Assembly: GCA_012517995.1 (NCBI GenBank)
Contig: JAAYTS010000128.1
Coordinates: 1-34,487 of the forward strand
Length of the DNA: 34,487 nucleotides
Reading direction: 5' to 3'
Origin: Clostridium sp.
Lineage (GTDB): Bacteria > Bacillota > Clostridia > Acetivibrionales > Acetivibrionaceae
This document shows positions 15,457 through 22,217 of the stretch, piece by piece. Position 1 is the stretch's first letter, and every line of letters starts with the position of its first letter. The position numbers and the translations under genes are program-made. The notes below the pieces were generated by a model. The model made no database searches, was not told the origin of the DNA, and saw only the letters and a list, made by a program, of their open reading frames with translations.

Positions 15457-16578
15457 TTAAAGGGGTTTTATTATCCCGCAGCACTCATATATTAGATCTG
15501 TATTTAATTCAACGGGAACATTTCTTTCAGATGCTAAAAGAAGTATATGCTTTAAATTTTTGCTATTGGTATCCTTAACAAGGACTTTCCATGGAATACG
15601 CCTTAATAAAACCCTTGTTGTTTCTCCCACACCTGGTTTAATTAAATTTATATCCTCTATACCAAAGGTTTTTTGAATTTTTTTTATGCTTTTTAAACCT
15701 AACCAAGAAAGGGTAGGGGAGGCGTTTTCTAATTTTTTTGTTTCTTTTTCTATTTCACTTTCCACATGTAAAAACTCCTTTACAATAGCATCAATAAACA
15801 CATATGATACATCCTCTTTAGCTAGTTCTTTATAGTATTTAGCTCCATGAAAATCATTTTCTTTAATTATGTCAGTTCTGTGAAATGTCCTGCTAACAAG
15901 TCCTGAAACTGTGGAGTTAAGGCAGGCACTTGGAATGAGAAAATCTTCCCGAGTTCCAAAAATTTCTGCACAATAGCCAGGATCAGCAAGTACAGCCAAA
16001 TCACTATTTATTTTGATTTTATATTTATTTTCAAAATCTTCTAAAGCTTTATCTAAAACTATTTTTATTGCTCCTTTACCTGTCCATCCATCAATAAATT
16101 GAATATCACAATTAGGATGATTTTTTAGAATATATAAAAGAGCATTTTCATCTATTCCTTTTCCTCTTATAATGGAAATCCCGTAGTGGGGAACATCTAA
16201 ATTGTATTTAAATTTAATATACCTTTTTATTAATATTCCAACAGGGGTTCCAGCCCTTGCAAGAGATACAAGAACTACGTTTTTATTTCTTTTTTTCATT
16301 ATTAAGTCTGATACCACACCAACAGATTTAGCTATTTTTTTAGATGATTCCTCTAAAGATGAATAAAAAAGATTGATATACTCTTTTGAAGGTTTATATT
16401 CAATAGGAAGCATTTCAGAATAATGCCCCCCTGATTGAATAATCTTTTCCCTTGCTACTGTAGTATCTTCTTGTACCAAATTAGTTATATCTTTAAGTAA
16501 AAACACAACATCTTCTTCTAAATAACTGCCTATTGGGGAAGGCTTTTGTATTTTTATATTTTTAAATATTGCATTCAT
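15457..16578 (-). CDS. StiP-family protein with C-terminal PELOTA domain
   Basis: The 373-residue product matches the two-domain StiP architecture. An N-terminal domain (about 20-270) was named a predicted cysteine protease, with conserved cysteines at C203 (DPGYCAE) and C219 (PSACLNST). A PELOTA-type RNA-binding domain follows (about 308-373, LIKPGVGETTRVLLRRIPWKVLV). The N-terminal domain also shows VLVSLARAGTPVG (102-114) and FIDGWTGKG (161-169). The latter looks like a PRPP-binding loop, so a phosphoribosyltransferase-like activity is an alternative. AGGAG precedes ATG 16578. It is separated from the upstream PRTase gene by a 107-base gap holding a 14-bp palindrome, so it may have its own promoter. 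Family certain, activity not. Confidence 0.8.
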   Translation of the reverse strand: MNAIFKNIKIQKPSPIGSYLEEDVVFLLKDITNLVQEDTTVAREKIIQSGGHYSEMLPIEYKPSKEYINLFYSSLEESSKKIAKSVGVVSDLIMKKRNKNVVLVSLARAGTPVGILIKRYIKFKYNLDVPHYGISIIRGKGIDENALLYILKNHPNCDIQFIDGWTGKGAIKIVLDKALEDFENKYKIKINSDLAVLADPGYCAEIFGTREDFLIPSACLNSTVSGLVSRTFHRTDIIKENDFHGAKYYKELAKEDVSYVFIDAIVKEFLHVESEIEKETKKLENASPTLSWLGLKSIKKIQKTFGIEDINLIKPGVGETTRVLLRRIPWKVLVKDTNSKNLKHILLLASERNVPVELNTDLIYECCGIIKPL

Positions 16579-16657
16579 TTTCTACTCCTGACTTTAAAAA
16601 TTTTATATTTTAAAATTATATATTTAAAAGTGAAGTTTTATAATTTTTTAGCAAAAA

Positions 16658-16671
16658 ACAATACGTATTGT
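16658..16671. promoter_or_regulatory. 14-bp perfect palindrome between PRTase and StiP genes
   Basis: ACAATACGTATTGT is self-complementary over 14 bases with no loop, so it suits a dimeric DNA-binding protein rather than an RNA hairpin. It lies 14 bases beyond the PRTase stop and 80 bases before the StiP start, where an internal promoter would be. The regulator is unknown. Confidence 0.4.
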
Positions 16672-16685
16672 ATTAAAGATTAGTA

Positions 16686-18089
16686 TTATGTTAATTTTAG
16701 AATATAAATTCTAGGGGTTTTTGTAAGTTTTAATTTTGATAATAAAGGTGCTAATGTTTTATCATCAACATTTCTTTCAAAAAAGATATACAATTCATCA
16801 TAATAATTTGATGGTATATTGTAAACAAAATTTAGTATATCAACTTCATTTGGACTTTTAAATTCAATTCCACTGTTTATGGCATAGTTTTCTTTGTTTA
16901 GTGGATAAATAGGGCTTCTAGTGGTAGAATGAAACTTTACACCATCTCCCATATAAGATGCAATTTTCATTGGGATATGCATAAATTCTTCAGTGCCAAG
17001 ACATAGAACCCTTTTGCCTTTTCGTATACTTTTTAAGTATTCACCAATTTTTTTAATGGTTTTTTGTTCATCATTCCACAGGGAAGAGTCAATGCCAAAT
17101 CTTCCAGTGGACTTTAAATAGCAAGAAGCATTATTTTTCTCATAAGAATGAGTTGATGAATAATTTAATGTATCAAGTTTAAAGTCCTTTAAGGATAAAC
17201 TGATAATTTCAGGTTCATTTTTAAAATCCACCTTATTAATAATACTAGAATTATTAGAATTAATTTTATTTATAAATGCATCTAAAGTGTTCAAGTCCTC
17301 ATTTACAGTAAATTCTCCCGACAGAAGGGAAATAAAAGTAATATCAATACCAAGTTTTTTTTCTAAATGATAAAATAATTTTTTGCTATCTTTAGAACGC
17401 CAATCCAAAATACTTGCAATAATATATTTTTTTCTTTTACTGTATTTATCCATTGAACTTATAATGTTATATAGTGTTTTTCCTGTACTAATTTCGTCAT
17501 CTACAATAATCACAGGTCCTTGTGAAGAATCTAAGGCATTATAACAGTCATAGAGCCTGTGAGAGGTTGCGTGGGAATGTTCTTCTTCAAAGCTTATTGA
17601 AGGGTTTATGTTTTGAATTTTTTCCCTGGTAGTGTGAATGTAAATACTGTTGTCAGAAAAAAATTCAAACATGGAATGACCCAGTGCAGTAGCTGTCTCT
17701 GCAAAGCCTATAAAAATTAAGTTTTCAGGTGGTATAATTTTAGAGGACATCACTTTAGCATAAGTTTCTTTTAGGTTTTTACCAGTTTTAAGAGCCTCTA
17801 TAACGTCTTTTTCCACCAGTGATTCTATATTATAAATCTTCTTTATAAATCTAAGTGCAAGGGCAGCGCCTGTAAGCATGGGTATAAAAGGGTCAACAGC
17901 TAAATGTTTTCCCAAAACATTGCTTACAAAAAGAAATCGCCTTTTTTTATTTATTCTCATTGCCATTGAGAATAAATTTTCAATAGGTATATTATATGGA
18001 TTATTGCTAACGTCTATGTCAAGAGTCAGTCCTTTGACAATTTCATATTTCTTCTTCTGCAAGAAGGTCGGTAAAAGATTTGTTTTCAT
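16686..18089 (-). CDS. PRTase with C-terminal TRSP domain (Ter-associated)
   Basis: This 467-residue protein has a type I phosphoribosyltransferase domain whose PRPP loop is VDDEISTGKT (196-205). FIGFAETATALGHSMFEFF (about 127-145) and HSHATSHRLYD (171-181) are conserved patches of this group. The C-terminal part carries the diagnostic TRSP motif (390-393) in STTRSPIYPLNKE, preceded by the nucleotide-fold-like GKRVLCLGTEEFMHIPMKIA. PRTase-TRSP proteins occur in operons with StiP, a HAD phosphatase and a CitE-like lyase next to Ter genes, and are predicted to make a ribosyl-linked metabolite. Its start (GGGGTG at four bases from the ATG) lies inside the upstream gene, overlapping it by 47 bases, so translation is probably coupled. 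Confidence 0.85.
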   Translation of the reverse strand: MKTNLLPTFLQKKKYEIVKGLTLDIDVSNNPYNIPIENLFSMAMRINKKRRFLFVSNVLGKHLAVDPFIPMLTGAALALRFIKKIYNIESLVEKDVIEALKTGKNLKETYAKVMSSKIIPPENLIFIGFAETATALGHSMFEFFSDNSIYIHTTREKIQNINPSISFEEEHSHATSHRLYDCYNALDSSQGPVIIVDDEISTGKTLYNIISSMDKYSKRKKYIIASILDWRSKDSKKLFYHLEKKLGIDITFISLLSGEFTVNEDLNTLDAFINKINSNNSSIINKVDFKNEPEIISLSLKDFKLDTLNYSSTHSYEKNNASCYLKSTGRFGIDSSLWNDEQKTIKKIGEYLKSIRKGKRVLCLGTEEFMHIPMKIASYMGDGVKFHSTTRSPIYPLNKENYAINSGIEFKSPNEVDILNFVYNIPSNYYDELYIFFERNVDDKTLAPLLSKLKLTKTPRIYILKLT

Positions 18090-19227
18090 GGAACACCCCG
18101 TATACTTTTGATCTTTTTATTATATTTTCAGCCCAGCTTAAATGCGGCTTTATTTCGTTCATTTTATTAGAGTAGCTGCTTTTAAAAACACCCTTTTCAC
18201 TATTATTGTTGGATATTATATTGCATGCATCGGTATATTCTTCATGACTTACCACATAAAGAGCCTCTACAGGTATTATGTGAGTAGGGTGGATGATTGT
18301 TTTGCCAATAATACCATTTGCTTTGTCAAGCAAAACTTCTCTAATTAAACCGTCAATGAATTTATTTATTATTTTTTCTCTTAATTTTACCCCAGAATGT
18401 CCATGTTCAGTAAAAGGTCTGATTCTTAGCTGGGGTTTTAAAACTCTTTCACCACTAGAAAAGTATTCCCAGACAGGGCCTGACAAAACAAAATTTCTTC
18501 CTTTTCTTAGAAACTGATTAATAATTGATTCAATACAGTTTCTTATAATAACTATATCATAAATGGTTGTATCTTCATTTCTTCTGATTCCAAATAAGCT
18601 GCAAAAATCTGTAGCACCTATTCTTATGTTGAGTATATAATTTTTGTATTTTTCAAATATTTCTCCAACATATTTTAAAGATTCAGAGCGCTTTTCGTGA
18701 AAAATAAAATCCTCAGTTTCTAAAATAGGCATTGCATAAAGGGGAGTATCAAGCCCTTTGTTAATTTCTTCTAACTTTTCAAAATATATATTTGCATTGC
18801 TGCAAGAAATCTTAGGAAAAACAAAGCCTGTAATAACTGAAATATAAGGATATAATCTTTCAAATATACTAAGCATATGACTTTCATTTCTAGGTCTTAT
18901 AAATATAAGAGGAATATCGTCATATGTTATTTTATCTGTTTTAACATAGGAGAATAATTTCTTTATAGTTGATTCAAGCATGTCATTGGCCAATTCTAAA
19001 GATTTATCCCCAATAGCATCTTCTAAGCATATAACCAGTGAGGTTAAGCCTTTGTGCTTTTTATTTATTATATCTTCAGCTATTGTACTCCTGGTTGCAG
19101 GCATGTACAAAGTAGCTCCAAGACAGTAGGCAAGTACATCTCTTTTGCTGTTTTTATTAAATGACTGTGGAGCTATATAAAAAAAATCTTTTTTTTGTCT
19201 TTCCGATAAATAATCAAAAAATATCAT
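18043..19227 (-). CDS. CitE-like HpcH/HpaI-type C-C bond lyase (Ter-associated)
   Basis: This 394-residue protein has the TIM-barrel features of the CitE/HpcH aldolase superfamily. They include VICLEDAIGD near residue 68 (acidic Mg2+ site), IFIRPRNE near 111, a GFVFPKIS strand, RIGATDFCSLFGIRR near 208-222 and GKTIIHPTHI near 312-321. Such enzymes cleave or form C-C bonds in acyl-CoA or oxoacid substrates. The version found with PRTase-TRSP and StiP genes is predicted to act in the Ter-linked metabolite pathway. It is first in the minus-strand operon, with AAAGGTAG before the ATG. Its upstream region has a tandem duplicated extended -10 element. The substrate is unknown. Confidence 0.8.
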   Translation of the reverse strand: MIFFDYLSERQKKDFFYIAPQSFNKNSKRDVLAYCLGATLYMPATRSTIAEDIINKKHKGLTSLVICLEDAIGDKSLELANDMLESTIKKLFSYVKTDKITYDDIPLIFIRPRNESHMLSIFERLYPYISVITGFVFPKISCSNANIYFEKLEEINKGLDTPLYAMPILETEDFIFHEKRSESLKYVGEIFEKYKNYILNIRIGATDFCSLFGIRRNEDTTIYDIVIIRNCIESIINQFLRKGRNFVLSGPVWEYFSSGERVLKPQLRIRPFTEHGHSGVKLREKIINKFIDGLIREVLLDKANGIIGKTIIHPTHIIPVEALYVVSHEEYTDACNIISNNNSEKGVFKSSYSNKMNEIKPHLSWAENIIKRSKVYGVFHENKSFTDLLAEEEI

Positions 19228-19265
19228 AATAATCTACCTTTTTAATTAAAATTAAACATACTTAT

Positions 19266-19305
19266 ATATTATAACATATATTTTTATATTATAACATATA
19301 TTTTT
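19266..19305 (-). promoter_or_regulatory. Duplicated extended -10 promoter element
   Basis: The 20-base unit ATATTATAACATATATTTTT occurs twice head to tail (19266-19285, 19286-19305). On the minus strand each copy contains TGTTATAAT, a full extended -10 (TGnTATAAT). They lie some 40-75 bases upstream of the lyase start at 19227. No good -35 is visible, which fits extended -10 promoters. Confidence 0.5.
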
Positions 19306-19463
19306 GAGTTTTTAATATAAAAATATAAAATTTTAATAATAAAGGCTTAAATATTTATTAAATAGATAATTAAAAATTAATTTCCATCCAGTTTTTATAA
19401 AAAATTTAATGTTTTCATAAGAAAGTACAAATACAATATTTTAAAACCATAAAACAAGAGAAT

Positions 19464-19513
19464 AAAAAATATTCCCAATTAGACAAAATAAAGATTTTGT
19501 CTAATTGGGAAGA
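19464..19513 (-). terminator. Terminator of the YARHG surface-protein gene
   Basis: A perfect 18-bp stem (19474-19491 with 19496-19513) closes a 4-base loop. On the minus strand it lies 33 bases beyond the stop at 19547 and is followed by a T-rich tail (TATTTTTTATT). Confidence 0.9.
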
Positions 19514-19546
19514 GGTAAAAAAGAAAAATAAGCTAAAATGCATTTA

Positions 19547-21991
19547 TTATTTAGAAACTTTTATTTTCTTTTTATATAACCAATAAATAATACATAAAAT
19601 TATTAAAAGAACAAAACACACATAAGTAAATAAATTATTGAAAATTGATGTGTCTTTACTGCTGCTAATTGATTTTGTATATGTGTTATAATACTCCGTT
19701 GAATTTTCCGTGACACAGGTGTTAGTTTTTATTATGTTTTTTCCATCCTGGTCATATGAGTAATTTACAAAATTATCATTATCAATCCATATAGAATTGG
19801 CACTTTCAACATCTAAAGGCATTTTTAAATTGCTATCAGCATGTACTATATATGAATTTGATTCATTTGGTTTTGAATAATTAACCCTGTGAAATAAAAG
19901 TTTATCACCTTCAGGGGAAATTTTAATATCTTCAGCATTTTCCATATTGTTAAATCTATGCAAAGAATTTGTATTGTTGTTATAACAAAAAATCACATCA
20001 AACCCACTGTAGATGATATGCATATTGTTATGTATCAATTGGGTTTTCCATATAGGTTTATCTATAGAAACTTTTTTAATTGAAGTGTTGTCAGAAAGAT
20101 TATGTTCATATATTTCTGAATCTTTGTAAAATAAAATCTTATTATTGGATGAGCAAAAACCCATAAGGCATCCATCTTCAATTATTTTTTTTATTGATTG
20201 GTCCTGACTGTTCATATAATATATGATATTTCTAGATTGAAGCACAGTTACTGAATTGTCTTCAGATATATAGAAGTTTTCAAAATCAGAAATAGGAATT
20301 ACTATAATGGAAAAAGTACCATCTTGTGAATTAAAATGATTAATTATATTTGTATCTTTTTTTAAACTTCTGTACTGAAGAGAATCATTATAAGACCAAA
20401 TAAACTGGTAGTCATTATAATCTCCTTTGCCAATTAAGTAAGCAATTCCATTAGAAGTTGATATAAGATATATATCATCACTTACAAAGCCTGGAATTGG
20501 AATGCTGCTGCCAGCCATAATGATATATTTGCCATTAGGACTTATGCTTTTAACTTCCATTAATTCTAAATTGGTAAGCCTAAAAATGGAATCATCCTTG
20601 TCAATAAATAATGTATCTGAATTATTATCTTTTACTTTAATAATTCCATTAATATAAGCATGCATATTTGCTATATTTAAATCTTTTATATCAGTGGGTG
20701 ATAAATTGTCGAAAGTATTATTTGTTTTAAATTCTGCAAATTTTTCTGGAAGTTCAATTAACTCTTTAAAGCTTTTGCGATTTTGTTCAATTCGTTTTTG
20801 ATGTGCTGTAATCTCTGAATAAGTCCTGTTTGCCTTAGAAGTGCTGCTCCCTGTATAAGATATCTTGTAATTGTCATCGTATTTTAAAGAATATTCTTTA
20901 AGATTTTTAATAATTTCATCAAAAGTTTTATCTTCTAGATCTTTCATTGCACTTTCAAATTCTAATATTTGCCGTATATTTGTTTTTTCTATTTCATTTA
21001 ATTTACCATATTCAAAAAAGATATCCGGCTCATACCAGCTTTGAGATGTGAAAAGTTCATCCCATTTTGACTCTGTAAAAATATAACCGTTTCTTGCATA
21101 TATTTCATTACGGACTAATTCACATGTATCTAATCTTTTTTTGATTTCTTCCAACACCAATTCCTGGTCGGTGCATTCAAATAGATAGCCATCAAAATCA
21201 TCAAGCATTGTACCTATATAAAAAAGGCTTTTATCCCATTTGTAACCATCAGGTTCCTTTTGAAACGGGGCATAAAACTTGCTTTTTAATTGATAAAATT
21301 CTGGTACAGATACATGTTTTATATGTAAATCAAAAAATGGCTCAATATTTTTAAACTGCCACTGTATTCCTTTTCCATTATAATAGTAATTTTCAGGCTG
21401 AGCATCTATTTCTAAAGAAGAAACAGGTTCTGAAAATTCTACATTTACATCTATTTCATTAATACGACCTTTCCACAGGGCTCCAGTTTTTAATATGTAT
21501 TCAATTCCATCCGGACTTTTTAATTTATACTTTACAATAAGGGATTTTCTTTCATTTTCCTCAAAATCCACAGTCCATGAATAATAAGAACACTGATAGT
21601 ACTCTTCTATCCCCGATAAAATCATTCCTTCTTTAAAATTAAGGCTAACGTCAAAAGGTGTTAAATCAGGATAAGATAAAACCTCAAAATCCTTTAACTT
21701 TTCTTCATGATTTGCTGCATTTGGAAACCCAATTTCAAGTTGTGTAGCTTTTCCTGTATTATGTAAACTAAAAATAGCTTCTATTTGATGAAAATTATGA
21801 TGTTTTTCTTTGGATATGTTGTAATTGATGTTTATAATCTGGCTTTCAAGACGTACATTGTTGGCGTTAATAGGGTATATAGTATTGCCCACCATTCCTT
21901 CAGAATGTGAGCTGGTATAACAAATCTGCTTTGTAAAACAAATAAAAAATGCCAAAATTAAAACAATAATTTTTTTATACCTTAACAACAC
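19547..21991 (-). CDS. Membrane-anchored extracellular protein with YARHG domain
   Basis: The 814-residue protein has an N-terminal signal peptide (about 6-25, KIIVLILAFFICFTKQIC) and a single C-terminal membrane helix (about 785-806) followed by KKKIKVSK, so most of it is outside the cell. Residues about 35-240 form a beta-rich domain resembling DUF4424-type modules (NVRLESQIININY, IEIGFPNAAN-like turn). YARHG follows near 297-352 (RNEIYARNGYIF to SWYEPDIFFEYGKL), a small extracellular domain of unknown binding role. Residues about 450-760 show repeated S/T-P-x-G-K/D-x-L/I units (ISPNGKYIIMAG, ISPEGDKLLFHR) like a TolB/WD-type propeller. GTG start with GGGGAG seven bases upstream. Possibly a surface sensor; function unknown. 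Confidence 0.7.
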   Translation of the reverse strand: MLLRYKKIIVLILAFFICFTKQICYTSSHSEGMVGNTIYPINANNVRLESQIININYNISKEKHHNFHQIEAIFSLHNTGKATQLEIGFPNAANHEEKLKDFEVLSYPDLTPFDVSLNFKEGMILSGIEEYYQCSYYSWTVDFEENERKSLIVKYKLKSPDGIEYILKTGALWKGRINEIDVNVEFSEPVSSLEIDAQPENYYYNGKGIQWQFKNIEPFFDLHIKHVSVPEFYQLKSKFYAPFQKEPDGYKWDKSLFYIGTMLDDFDGYLFECTDQELVLEEIKKRLDTCELVRNEIYARNGYIFTESKWDELFTSQSWYEPDIFFEYGKLNEIEKTNIRQILEFESAMKDLEDKTFDEIIKNLKEYSLKYDDNYKISYTGSSTSKANRTYSEITAHQKRIEQNRKSFKELIELPEKFAEFKTNNTFDNLSPTDIKDLNIANMHAYINGIIKVKDNNSDTLFIDKDDSIFRLTNLELMEVKSISPNGKYIIMAGSSIPIPGFVSDDIYLISTSNGIAYLIGKGDYNDYQFIWSYNDSLQYRSLKKDTNIINHFNSQDGTFSIIVIPISDFENFYISEDNSVTVLQSRNIIYYMNSQDQSIKKIIEDGCLMGFCSSNNKILFYKDSEIYEHNLSDNTSIKKVSIDKPIWKTQLIHNNMHIIYSGFDVIFCYNNNTNSLHRFNNMENAEDIKISPEGDKLLFHRVNYSKPNESNSYIVHADSNLKMPLDVESANSIWIDNDNFVNYSYDQDGKNIIKTNTCVTENSTEYYNTYTKSISSSKDTSIFNNLFTYVCFVLLIILCIIYWLYKKKIKVSK

Positions 21992-22018
21992 TTAAAATCT
22001 CCCCTAAAATTGCCTCTT

Positions 22019-22058
22019 ACATACATTAAATTCAATGTATGTTAAACGCGGGTTTAAA
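22019..22058 (-). repeat. Two adjacent hairpins in the leader of the surface-protein gene
   Basis: ACATACATT (22019-22027) pairs perfectly with AATGTATGT (22034-22042), and TTAAAC/GTTTAA (22043-22048/22053-22058) follows at once. Both lie between the promoter (22081-22109) and the ribosome binding site of the gene starting at 21991, so the mRNA leader should fold. No known riboswitch is recognised. Confidence 0.5.
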
Positions 22059-22080
22059 GCTATTTTAATTTTCTATTGCA

Positions 22081-22109
22081 ATTTTATCATCTATTTATGA
22101 AAATTTCAA
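22081..22109 (-). promoter_or_regulatory. Promoter of the YARHG surface-protein gene
   Basis: On the minus strand, -35 TTGAAA (22104-22109), a 17-base spacer and -10 TAAAAT (22081-22086) lie about 90 bases upstream of the GTG start. Confidence 0.6.
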
Positions 22110-22154
22110 GGCTTTAAAAATACCATGGATTTATCCAGGGATTTATTTTTATAT

Positions 22155-22200
22155 AAAAAGGGACTGTGCGCTAATTTTTTTAGAACACAATCCCTTTTTT
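22155..22200 (-). terminator. Terminator of the xylanase gene
   Basis: Arms AAAAAGGGA.TGTG and CACA.TCCCTTTTT (one C/A mismatch), with an inner CTAA/TTAG pair, lie 17 bases past the xylanase stop on the minus strand and run into TTTTTATAT. It is symmetrical enough to work in both directions. Confidence 0.8.
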
Positions 22201-22217
22201 AAATTACCTAAATAATC

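Larger units (their letters stand above)
19228..19546. other. AT-rich intergenic region upstream of the lyase operon
   Basis: No gene was seen. It contains a 20-bp tandem duplication (19266-19305) at the operon promoter position and the terminator of the surface-protein gene (19464-19513), both listed separately. The rest (19306-19463) is featureless A/T-rich sequence. Confidence 0.5.

Noticed and set aside
6624..19227. Ter region as a genomic island integrated at tRNA-Leu
   Set aside because: The tRNA 3' end points away from the Ter genes, no integrase or phage gene is present, and no copy of the tRNA end was seen on the far side.
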